Part shown: one piece after another, positions 1-6,148 of the stretch | How the letters are laid out: every line of letters starts with the position of its first letter | Numbering within the stretch: the first letter of the stretch is position 1 | NCBI GenBank assembly: GCA_030672465.1 | Contig: DAOVGJ010000273.1 | Coordinates: 1 to 6,540 of the forward strand | DNA length: 6,540 nucleotides | Direction: 5' to 3' | Source of the DNA: Pseudomonadota bacterium | GTDB lineage: Bacteria > Desulfobacterota > BSN033 > WVXP01 > G020346125 | Notes under the pieces: model-generated | Databases searched by the model: none | Seen by the model: the letters and a program-made list of their open reading frames with translations, nothing else | What the model was told of the DNA's origin: nothing | Made by a program: the position numbers and the translations under genes

Positions 1-613
1 TCAGCTTGGTGAGGTCTATATCCAGGACCGTGACATTGGCACCCATTCCCAGGGCTATCTTGGCCGCATTGTTTCCTACGACCCCACCCCCCAGAATCAC
101 TACATTCGCAGGCTCAACACCAGGTACCCCTCCGAGAAGAACGCCTCTGCCATTATGCTCCTTCTGGAGGAAGTATGCGCCCACATGGACGGCCATCCTG
201 CCAGCGATCTCGCTCATCGGGGTCAGCAAGGGGAGTGTGCCGTCATCCAATTCAATGGTCTCGTACGCAATTCCGATGACCCTGCGTTCTAAGAGGGCCT
301 TGGTGAGTTTCCTCTCCGGGGCCAGGTGAAAATAGGTAAAGATGATCTGACCCCCGTGCATGAGGTCATACTCCGGGGGGAGAGGTTCCTTCACCTTCAT
401 GATCATCTCCGCCTCATCCCAGATATCTTTTTTCGATTTCCTCACTTCCGCCCCTGCACGAATGTAGTCATCATCGGATATACCGCTTCCCTCGCCTGCC
501 TTTTTCTCGACCAAAACCCTATGTCCCGCATCGACTAAGGTTTTCACCCCGGCAGGGACTATGCCGACCCTGTACTCCTCTTTTTTAATCTCTTTTGGTA
601 TCCCTATGAGCAT
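1..613 (-). CDS. ald: Alanine dehydrogenase, N-terminal 204 residues (cut by window edge)
   Basis: Catalyses NAD-dependent, reversible oxidative deamination of L-alanine to pyruvate and ammonium in the cytoplasm. The 204 visible residues start with MLIGIPKEIKKEEYRVG, the typical family N-terminus. By the numbering I recall for the Mycobacterium enzyme, the substrate-binding residues are all in place: Arg15, Lys75 (in IMKVKEP) and catalytic His96 (in FTYFHLAPE). The NAD-binding glycine loop GGGVVG lies at residues 175-180, followed by Asp198, which should hold the adenosine ribose. The family is about 370 residues long, so a little under half is missing beyond position 1. The ATG at 611-613 has a GAGGTG ribosome binding site at 619-624 with 5 nt spacing. 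A 78-nt gap with a terminator-like hairpin separates it from the HAD gene, so it may have its own promoter, although I could not recognise one. In this context it could recycle alanine made by the upstream aminotransferase (inference). Confidence 0.95.
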   Translation of the reverse strand, partial: MLIGIPKEIKKEEYRVGIVPAGVKTLVDAGHRVLVEKKAGEGSGISDDDYIRAGAEVRKSKKDIWDEAEMIMKVKEPLPPEYDLMHGGQIIFTYFHLAPERKLTKALLERRVIGIAYETIELDDGTLPLLTPMSEIAGRMAVHVGAYFLQKEHNGRGVLLGGVPGVEPANVVILGGGVVGNNAAKIALGMGANVTVLDIDLTKL

Positions 614-644
614 GGCTACACCTCATATTCATTGAAATATCGTT

Positions 645-669
645 AAAAATGAAATGGCCAGAGGGCCAT
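645..669 (-). terminator. Possible weak rho-independent terminator after the HAD gene
   Basis: A perfect 6-bp inverted repeat, ATGGCC/GGCCAT (654-659 and 664-669) with a 4-nt loop, is followed on the minus strand by a T-rich tail including five Ts at 645-649. It lies 23 nt past the HAD stop codon. The stem is short and the T-run is interrupted after TT by CA, so termination may be partial. A second GC-rich hairpin (688-692 with 696-700) spans the HAD stop codon itself and may add to the effect. Confidence 0.4.
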
Positions 670-691
670 ATCCCCTTGAAAGGTAAACCCC

Positions 692-1450
692 TCAGAGGGG
701 GTGAATCTCCGACAGGGAGTCGATGACAACATCGGCAACCTTCTCCATCTCAGCCCTTGGTGTAATACCACCCTCGAGGATGCCCACGGTGAGGGCGATT
801 CCCGCCTGTTTACCCATGGTCATGTCGACCTCTGTATCTCCGACTAAGATGGTTTCGGTGGGAGGGATGTTAAGCCGCTTACAGATGGTGAGCACCATTT
901 GGGGGTGTGGTTTCGGGTGAGAGACCTCTTCAGCGCTCAAGATGGAGTCGAAGAGGTGGGCGATCCCCAAAATCCTCAGGATCTCCTCCGTTTGGTCCCG
1001 GAGATCACAGGTTGCTAAGGCGAGGAGAAGCCCCCGATCCTTTAGCCTTTTCAATGTATCTTTCATCCCCATGACGGGTTTCAAATTTCGGCGATAATCC
1101 CGGAGGGAATCAGCCCTTTCCAAAGCCCTCTCTACCGCCTGCTTCGCCTCATTCCACGGGTATCCGTTTTGATAGAGGACCGTAGCGGCAATAAGTGTCT
1201 CCTCCGAATGGGGGGCGGAGACACAGGGACCCCTGGGGTCAATATAGTCCGTCGAGGGATCCACACCCCATGCCCTCATGAGGCTATTACCCAACTCCTT
1301 CGATCCATTAACCTCCTCGATAATGCACGCAATCCTCTTCTTCGTGAGGGGAATCCAGATCTTTGAGAAGTCCGTAAGGGTTCCATCCTTATCGAAAATG
1401 ATGAGCCTACAGCCGATCTTTCGTCCCTTGATGGAGACGTATTTCGTCAC
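692..1450 (-). CDS. HAD-superfamily hydrolase, phosphoglycolate-phosphatase-like
   Basis: A 252-residue haloacid-dehalogenase-type phosphatase, probably cytoplasmic and Mg-dependent. All four HAD motifs are visible. Motif I is DKDGTLTD at residues 20-27, with nucleophile Asp20 and general acid/base Asp22. Motif II is Thr147 in LALATCD. Motif III is Lys180 in SHPKPHP. Motif IV is GDTEVDM at 204-210, with metal ligands Asp205 and Asp209. A helical cap lies between motifs I and II (about 30-125), as in the Gph/PGMB subfamily. The start is GTG (1448-1450), with AGAGGG at 1458-1463 and 7 nt spacing; no nearby ATG fits better. It follows the methyltransferase gene by 43 nt and is probably cotranscribed. 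The substrate cannot be read from the sequence. Its position suggests a phosphorylated metabolite of the same pathway, or simply a housekeeping phosphatase. There is no signal peptide or membrane segment. Confidence 0.9.
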   Translation of the reverse strand: MTKYVSIKGRKIGCRLIIFDKDGTLTDFSKIWIPLTKKRIACIIEEVNGSKELGNSLMRAWGVDPSTDYIDPRGPCVSAPHSEETLIAATVLYQNGYPWNEAKQAVERALERADSLRDYRRNLKPVMGMKDTLKRLKDRGLLLALATCDLRDQTEEILRILGIAHLFDSILSAEEVSHPKPHPQMVLTICKRLNIPPTETILVGDTEVDMTMGKQAGIALTVGILEGGITPRAEMEKVADVVIDSLSEIHPL

Positions 1451-1493
1451 AGTAGAGCCCTCTCGGTGCCCCGATGGAATTGAGTGGGGGTCA

Positions 1494-2861
1494 TCATTGG
1501 AATCGGATGCCCATTCCTCCCAATTCCCTTATGGCCTCATCGTATGTCCTCCTCAATTCGTCGTCGGGTCTCATGGCGTGGATGTCATAACATTCATTCA
1601 GAATCCTTCCCCTCGGTGGATTCTTGATTCCACCCAGATAGGTTTCCATGAGCCTTTTGATGATTTGATTGGCCTCTTTTCGGGTGATCCCCACCATTCC
1701 ATGGCCCAAGGAGCAGGTAAATTCGCTATCGATGGGCAGTGCGCCATTGGTGACCACGGCCTTATTGGGATGGACGTCTTCTATGCCCATTCCAGAGGAT
1801 TGGATAGCGAGGAGATAGGCCGCTGCTTCATAAAAATACTGTTTGGTCGCTGAGCCCGCCGCCGCATACCCAAGGGCATAGTAAGGAACACCGATATTTC
1901 GGCTTACCGCCTGACCACTGGTGGAGACGACATACAGCATATCGGGAGTTGTGGAGGCGACATAGGTCATGTGGACCGGGTAGGTTAAGTGGTAGGTTGC
2001 CCTGGCCACCAATATCCCATGGAAACAGTACGCCGTGGCCACCACGGCAGTTCCCGCCGGCCCTCCGGCATATCCCCCCATGATGGGCCCGGCCTCTTGG
2101 CCGATATTGGCACCCCAACTGGTGAGATAGGCCACTTGATTGAGGGAGCTGTAGTCAATCTTCAGTTCTGCGTGGGGGGCAATGAGCCATCCATCCGATG
2201 GTCGGGCCCCGAAGTCAGGATTACTGGCGGCAATGGTGGATACGCCCTTCGCACAAGAGGACATATGATTGATGATTCCCATTCCGGGACGTCCTGCTCG
2301 CCTGAGTCCCTCCCTTCCTATTCTCATCATATAGATCCCGGCAAGGATTTCCACTGGCGAACCCGCCGAGGACTTCATGGGTCCGAGGGTAGTGACCGAA
2401 GGAATGCTCACCGTTTTGGCCTTGGAGATTTTCCCGTAAGCCTCCACCATTTTCAAGGCCACATCTTCGGTGGTGTCCGTCCCCGAGCCGACATGGCAAT
2501 GGGGGATTTCCGAGCCATCGGGCTCTCTGCCCTTAAATACACATCGATCCGGCCCCTCGCCAAAATAGGCCTCCTTTGGGGCCTCGTAAACCGCATCCTC
2601 AATCTCTTCGCGGCTGAACCGAATCACCCTTTCCGTATCGATAACGTACGTTCCCACATCGGCATATAAATCAAAGGCTGCCTGATAAATGCGATCTGCC
2701 AAATCATCATCCGCAGGACATGGTGTGTCCGGATCATATTGGATTTTATATTTCTCAACGACTTCCCTGACCTTGGGGATAAACACCCTCATATCGAAAT
2801 CCTTGGAGGACATGATGGGTCCCTTGGTCGCCCGCTCCAAAATCTCGTGAAAGCTGACCAT
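1494..2861 (-). CDS. MtmB-family corrinoid methyltransferase lacking pyrrolysine
   Basis: A 455-residue homologue of monomethylamine:corrinoid methyltransferase MtmB (about 458 residues in Methanosarcina), a TIM-barrel enzyme that passes a methyl group from an amine to the cobalt of a partner corrinoid protein. Conserved MtmB blocks seen: GRPGMG (190-195), ELKID (232-236), GGYAGG (262-267), HLxxPVH (291-297), ECYD near the C-terminus, and a P-x-x-E-x(4)-YD-x-A tail. MtmB normally reads an in-frame UAG as pyrrolysine in GMGV-Pyl-GPETS. Here the matching segment is GMGI-Ile197-NHMSS with an ATC codon (2271-2273), and the whole frame has no stop. Against my recollection of M. barkeri MtmB, Glu259 is kept (Glu256), but Glu229 and Gln333 appear replaced by Leu226 and Pro326. 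The chosen ATG (2859-2861) has AGGAGG 5 nt upstream. The open frame runs back to 2936, but those 25 residues overlap the corrinoid gene. The partner is almost certainly the corrinoid protein encoded just upstream. The substrate is unknown and is probably not free monomethylamine. Confidence 0.93.
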   Translation of the reverse strand: MVSFHEILERATKGPIMSSKDFDMRVFIPKVREVVEKYKIQYDPDTPCPADDDLADRIYQAAFDLYADVGTYVIDTERVIRFSREEIEDAVYEAPKEAYFGEGPDRCVFKGREPDGSEIPHCHVGSGTDTTEDVALKMVEAYGKISKAKTVSIPSVTTLGPMKSSAGSPVEILAGIYMMRIGREGLRRAGRPGMGIINHMSSCAKGVSTIAASNPDFGARPSDGWLIAPHAELKIDYSSLNQVAYLTSWGANIGQEAGPIMGGYAGGPAGTAVVATAYCFHGILVARATYHLTYPVHMTYVASTTPDMLYVVSTSGQAVSRNIGVPYYALGYAAAGSATKQYFYEAAAYLLAIQSSGMGIEDVHPNKAVVTNGALPIDSEFTCSLGHGMVGITRKEANQIIKRLMETYLGGIKNPPRGRILNECYDIHAMRPDDELRRTYDEAIRELGGMGIRFQ

Positions 2862-2862
2862 A

Positions 2863-3522
2863 TCATCCTCCTTTTCTTCTCGTAAGCAATTCCTTTGCGA
2901 CTCGGACGCCATCGGCCGCTGTTTCGCCATATCCATCGGCGCCTATTTCGTCGGCCCATTTTTGATTGACAACTCCTCCGCCCACCAGGACGATATACTT
3001 GTCCCTCAATCCTCTGGCCATCAAATGCTCAAGGATATCCCGTTGATACGTCATGGTAGTGGTCATAATGGCCGATGCGGCGATGATGTCGGCATCCACT
3101 TCCTCGGCCTTTCCGATGAATTTGGAAGCGGGGATATCCACGCCCAGGTCATGGACCTCAAATCCGGCCGTGCCCAGGAGGGTCGCCACGATATTCTTTC
3201 CGATTTCGTGGACATCAGTTTGGACGGTTCCGATGACCACCGTCCCTATCTTCGCGACACTTTCTCCCGCCGCCAGCATCTTGGGTTTCAATAATGTCAT
3301 GACCTCGTTCCAGGCCTCGGCCGCCATCAACATCTCGGGAAGATATATCTCCCCATGACTGAATCGATCTCCCACCATTTCCATGGCCGGCATCATGCCC
3401 CTTTGGATGATGGTTAGTGAATCTATTTCACGAAGGGCCTCTTCGACTAATTGAGAACTCCGCTCCTTATCCCCACTGACAATGGCCTCTTCGATTCCCT
3501 TCAGGGCCTCATCTCCGGTCAT
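2863..3522 (-). CDS. Methyltransferase corrinoid (B12-binding) protein, MtmC/MtbC/MttC type
   Basis: A 219-residue methyl carrier: its cobalamin cofactor accepts a methyl group from the cognate methyltransferase as cob(I)alamin and hands it to a second methyltransferase acting on tetrahydrofolate or coenzyme M. The domain order is typical. A helical cap (about residues 3-90, with MxxVGxxFxxGEIYLPEML at 48-65) precedes a Rossmann-like B12-binding domain (about 91-213). The cobalamin signature is present: DVHEIG at 103-108, where His105 should be the lower cobalt ligand, then Ser150 in the SxL-like position and the VGGG turn at 180-183. Length is normal for the family. The ATG at 3520-3522 has AGGAGG at 3531-3536 with 8 nt spacing. 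It is coupled to the MtmB-like gene and must be that enzyme's partner. The sequence alone cannot assign it to the mono-, di- or trimethylamine subtype, because these proteins resemble each other closely. The protein would need a RamA-type reductive activase, which is not in this window. Confidence 0.96.
   Translation of the reverse strand: MTGDEALKGIEEAIVSGDKERSSQLVEEALREIDSLTIIQRGMMPAMEMVGDRFSHGEIYLPEMLMAAEAWNEVMTLLKPKMLAAGESVAKIGTVVIGTVQTDVHEIGKNIVATLLGTAGFEVHDLGVDIPASKFIGKAEEVDADIIAASAIMTTTMTYQRDILEHLMARGLRDKYIVLVGGGVVNQKWADEIGADGYGETAADGVRVAKELLTRRKGG
2867..2872 (-). promoter_or_regulatory. Ribosome binding site that fixes the methyltransferase start
   Basis: AGGAGG on the minus strand lies inside the last codons of the corrinoid gene (Lys-Gly-Gly-stop). 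The corrinoid stop TGA (2863-2865) is separated from the methyltransferase ATG (2859-2861) by one base. This arrangement sets the start at 2861 rather than the longer option at 2936 and implies translational coupling of the two partner proteins. Confidence 0.85.
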
Positions 3523-3537
3523 GTACCTTACCTCCTG

Positions 3538-3551
3538 CTGAACAAATTCAG
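3538..3551 (-). promoter_or_regulatory. Small hairpin next to the corrinoid gene ribosome binding site
   Basis: A perfect inverted repeat, CTGAA/TTCAG with a 4-nt loop, ends one base before the AGGAGG of the corrinoid gene. A run of seven Ts (minus strand) lies just upstream of it. In RNA it would form a 5-bp stem beside the ribosome binding site; as DNA it could be an operator half-site pair. It may also be chance, since a 5-bp stem is short. Confidence 0.3.
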
Positions 3552-3620
3552 TAAAAAAACTGGAGTTTCCTGATTTTCTGGGAAGTCCGTTGTCTCTGAG
3601 CGTAATCTGCTGGAGAAATG

Positions 3621-3675
3621 GTACTTCGGAACAGGTTTTCCCCTGGTTTCCTGGACCGAAAGGACAATGAAGTAC
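3621..3675 (-). other. Possible structured 5' leader of the corrinoid-methyltransferase unit
   Basis: A perfect 7-bp inverted repeat, GTACTTC (3621-3627) and GAAGTAC (3669-3675), encloses 41 nt. That interval contains an inner CAGG/CCTG stem (3632-3635 with 3642-3645, 6-nt loop). An alternative pairing, TTCGG (3625-3629) with CCGAA (3656-3660), would compete with the outer stem. The possible transcript leader is therefore able to switch between two folds. I see none of the conserved boxes of the cobalamin riboswitch and recognise no other known riboswitch. Function is unproven. Confidence 0.3.
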
Positions 3676-3678
3676 TCA

Positions 3679-3732
3679 AAAAACCAAATAAACCAGATAA
3701 ACCGAATAAACGAGACAAACCAGATAACAGGA
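3679..3732. repeat. 9-bp imperfect tandem repeat, about 5-6 units
   Basis: Read on the plus strand, units close to ATAAACCAG follow each other without gaps: AAAAACCAA, ATAAACCAG, ATAAACCGA, ATAAACGAG, ACAAACCAG, then a degraded ATAACAGGA. The unit length is a multiple of three, so a short plus-strand frame runs through it as Asn-Gln-Ile repeats, but no coding signal supports a protein. It lies between the transaldolase-like stop codon and the leader of the corrinoid gene. It could be a low-complexity expansion by slippage or a spaced set of protein-binding sites. Confidence 0.75.
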
Positions 3733-3754
3733 AACTTTAGTAATAATGGGATTG

Positions 3755-4963
3755 TTACATCCTCCCTTCTGCTTGGAACTGTTGCGCTACGAAATCGACC
3801 ATCCCGCGGGTTGCCGTGGAGAAATCGGCCATTGTTGCGATCAGTGCAGCATGTCGGTTGAATTCGTCGGGTACCATCCCATCCGGCTCATAGGATTTTG
3901 CGAAATAGGGGAGCTTGAGCAGCTTTTCCAGGGTTTTTGGGGGCGGAGGTTCATGGATAGCTTCCGGATCGAAGGGCCTCATCCGATCCTCCACCTCCAT
4001 CAATTGTGTGATGTATTTGGGGGGACAGGTGTAGACGATATCGCTCCCGGCTACTTTCTCGATGTGCCAACTGGCGACAGTTCCATCGTCGGTGGGAGGG
4101 CTGATCCTCATGCTGCAGAAGAGCATCTTGTTGGGATACCCTTTCTCCTTCAATATCCCATATCCCCTCTTGAAGATGGCCAACTCTGCCCAGCGCACAT
4201 CGGCCTCGCTCAGCTCGATGCACCGGGAATCCGCTTGGCTCTTGAGGTCGCCCAGGGTTCCATATCTGGTCGACATATGGGTTATCACCGAGCGCCATCG
4301 AAAGAGATCGACGTTATTCTCCCTCGCCATCTTCAGCCCATCCTGGACTGCCTCCATGCACGCTATGAACTGGGGAACGGTAAAGGCCAGGGTATTATTG
4401 GTAGCTATGCCTTGGGCTGTTAACCTTCGGATAAGCTCATATCCTTCCCGACTGCCAGGGCACTTAATCATGACGTTGGGGCTGAGCTGGGATAACTCCA
4501 TGGCCTGGGCGAACATCTTCTCGGTATCGAAGGGATATCGTGGGTCTACCTGGCCCGAGAGATACCCATACTTGTGGCCTGATTTCTCCCAAATGGGGAG
4601 AAAAAATTCCGCTCCCCTCTTGACCACCTCCTTGTAGGTAAGCCAGAAGATTTCCTCCACCCCTTTTTCGGGGTGTGCCCGTATCAGCTCTCTCACGAAA
4701 TTCGCCCAAAATTGGGGATCGTCCTTAATGGCATTGAGGCTCAGGGGAGGATTCGTGGTCACGCCCCGAAAAAATGTCGCCCCGGGATTCTCGGGATCGA
4801 ATAACCCCTTCAACTGTTCCCTCCATATCCCCCTCTTCCCCTCAGGAGCCTTTTCCACCATCCCCCGAGCCCAATTTCTGTAGACGAGCGGTGACGAGTC
4901 CCACCAAATCTCCGCATTTGGGTTTACCTCGGCCAGCTTTTCCAGTATGTGTTTCTCGGCCAT
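3755..4963 (-). CDS. Transaldolase/fructose-6-phosphate-aldolase-family protein, long form
   Basis: A 402-residue member of the class I (Schiff-base) transaldolase superfamily, longer than TalB (about 317) or FSA (about 220). Family motifs in order: WWDSSPL (20-26), with Asp22 matching the catalytic Asp of strand 1; TTNPP (69-73); SGQVDPR (136-142); MIKCPGSREG (165-174), with Lys167 the expected Schiff-base lysine; and GIATNNTLAFT (185-195), with Thr191 in the water-binding position. Transaldolases usually have Glu in the third motif (TEVD); here it is Gln138, as in FSA, which may favour simple aldol cleavage over three-carbon transfer. The C-terminal 100 or so residues match no motif I recognise. 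The ATG (4961-4963) has GGAGG at 4972-4976 with 8 nt spacing. It follows the aminotransferase by 30 nt, so the two are surely cotranscribed. The substrate is unknown. The sequence supports a C-C lyase or transferase acting on a ketose-like compound in the cytoplasm. Confidence 0.88.
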   Translation of the reverse strand: MAEKHILEKLAEVNPNAEIWWDSSPLVYRNWARGMVEKAPEGKRGIWREQLKGLFDPENPGATFFRGVTTNPPLSLNAIKDDPQFWANFVRELIRAHPEKGVEEIFWLTYKEVVKRGAEFFLPIWEKSGHKYGYLSGQVDPRYPFDTEKMFAQAMELSQLSPNVMIKCPGSREGYELIRRLTAQGIATNNTLAFTVPQFIACMEAVQDGLKMARENNVDLFRWRSVITHMSTRYGTLGDLKSQADSRCIELSEADVRWAELAIFKRGYGILKEKGYPNKMLFCSMRISPPTDDGTVASWHIEKVAGSDIVYTCPPKYITQLMEVEDRMRPFDPEAIHEPPPPKTLEKLLKLPYFAKSYEPDGMVPDEFNRHAALIATMADFSTATRGMVDFVAQQFQAEGRM

Positions 4964-4993
4964 ATGGCGGTCCTCCCCTTGAATATTGAGATG

Positions 4994-6115
4994 TCAAAAA
5001 GGTTTAGATCTGGTTTCGAAGAATTTCTTGATAGCACCAACGCAGGCCCGATTTTGCTCCTGGGTTCCCAAGCTGAGGCGAAAACCCTGTCTTCCCCCCG
5101 GCAACGAGTAGGCCTTAATCATGATCTTTGTCTCTTGAAAGACGAAATCCACCACATCTTTTCCCTTGACACCGGTATCCCCGGGATCGACCAGAATGTA
5201 GTTGCCATAGGAGGAAAATGGGTGAAGGCCGTCAATCTTTGAGAATTCTTCCCAGATGTAGTCGATCTCCCGACGGTTGAACTCCACCTTTCCCTTGAGC
5301 TCTTCTTCCTTTTGATCCCAGGCCGCTTCCCCGGCTGCCAAGGAGAGGAGCCCCAAACTCCACGGTAGCTGGATTTTGCGGAGATAACCGATCATTTCCT
5401 CAGAGGCCAACAGATAACCGAAACGAATCCCCGCCATACCAAAGGCCTTTGACATGGTATGGGAGACCATGGCATTGTCGGGGTATTTCTTAATCAGGGG
5501 TGCATGTGAGGGATGCTCCAGGTGGTACTCCAGATAGGCTTCATCTATGAAGACGGGGATGCCCGTGTTCAAGAAGCGGATCAGATCCTCCTCCGGAATA
5601 AAATCCCCAGAGGGGTTGTTGGGGGTACAGATGATGAATACCTTCGTCCTCGGCGTAATTGCCTTCAGCATGGCCTCGGTGTCGTATTGTAACCCCCCCT
5701 CTGGAGTTCTTTTCATATCCACTAAAATCGGTTTTCCCCCGGCCGTTGTAACCCGAACTTTGAAGAGGGAAAAAGCCGGATTGGGGATGATTACCTCATC
5801 GCCTGGAGTGACGAAAAGGCGCATTATATTATCGATCATCTCCGAGGATCCATTGCCCAGATAAACATTATCCGGCCCCAATCCGTAAAATTTCCCGATC
5901 TTCTCACGCAAACGGGGACCGGTATCCGGGTAACGGTTACCCAACCGAGCCGCCTCCTGTACAGCCTTCGTAACCCTCTCGGAGGGCCCAAGGGGGTTTT
6001 CATTGAGCATCATCCTCCCAATCTGCGGGTCGGCCCAGGCCACGAGCAGATCATCAGTGGAATAAACCTGTACATCATCGATCCAGGGGACTAAGAACTT
6101 CCTTATCTCTCCCAT
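4994..6115 (-). CDS. HisC-like class I/II PLP aminotransferase
   Basis: A 373-residue fold-type I PLP enzyme of the histidinol-phosphate aminotransferase branch. Visible motifs: LNENPLGPS (37-45), RYPD (61-64), GNGSSE (87-92, phosphate-binding loop), TPNNPSG (164-170, with cofactor-contacting Asn167), DEAYLEY (191-197, with Asp191 and Tyr193), SHTMSKAFGMAGIRFGY (218-234, with Schiff-base Lys223) and FRLSLG (345-350, whose Arg346 should bind the substrate carboxylate or phosphate). Length is normal. The ATG (6113-6115) has AAGGAGG at 6122-6128 with 6 nt spacing. No other his genes are nearby, so histidine synthesis is not supported. The operon context suggests an amino donor or acceptor specific to this pathway. 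The HisC branch also includes L-threonine-O-3-phosphate decarboxylase (CobD), a possible alternative in a B12-dependent setting that the sequence alone does not settle. It sits between the regulator (33 nt) and the transaldolase-like gene (30 nt). Confidence 0.9.
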   Translation of the reverse strand: MGEIRKFLVPWIDDVQVYSTDDLLVAWADPQIGRMMLNENPLGPSERVTKAVQEAARLGNRYPDTGPRLREKIGKFYGLGPDNVYLGNGSSEMIDNIMRLFVTPGDEVIIPNPAFSLFKVRVTTAGGKPILVDMKRTPEGGLQYDTEAMLKAITPRTKVFIICTPNNPSGDFIPEEDLIRFLNTGIPVFIDEAYLEYHLEHPSHAPLIKKYPDNAMVSHTMSKAFGMAGIRFGYLLASEEMIGYLRKIQLPWSLGLLSLAAGEAAWDQKEEELKGKVEFNRREIDYIWEEFSKIDGLHPFSSYGNYILVDPGDTGVKGKDVVDFVFQETKIMIKAYSLPGGRQGFRLSLGTQEQNRACVGAIKKFFETRSKPF

Positions 6116-6148
6116 TTCTCGCCTCCTTGTTTTGACTTCACAGCAGTT

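Noticed and set aside
2271..2273. Possible pyrrolysine (UAG) codon in the methyltransferase
   Set aside because: The codon at the expected position is ATC, and the frame from 2861 to 1494 has no in-frame TAG.
2862..2936. 25-residue N-terminal extension of the methyltransferase
   Set aside because: It overlaps the corrinoid gene, has no family similarity, and the internal ATG at 2859-2861 has an ideal AGGAGG and gives the usual MtmB length.
3679..3732. CRISPR array
   Set aside because: Units are only 9 bp, contiguous and without spacers.
3523..3754. Cobalamin riboswitch ahead of the corrinoid gene
   Set aside because: The conserved B12 box (GCCACTG-like) is not present on the sense strand, and the region is short for that class.
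3741..3757. Terminator at the end of the transaldolase-like gene
   Set aside because: The imperfect palindrome TAATAAT-GGG-ATTGTTA is AT-rich with one mismatch and no following T-run, so it is a poor terminator; it may be chance.
3667..3861. Short plus-strand reading frame through the tandem repeat
   Set aside because: It encodes only Asn-Gln-Ile low-complexity sequence, then runs antisense into the transaldolase-like gene; no ribosome binding site supports it.
3746..4637. Long plus-strand frames opposite the transaldolase-like gene, and similar ones opposite the other genes
   Set aside because: They mirror well-supported minus-strand genes with clear family motifs and have no recognisable domains or start signals of their own.
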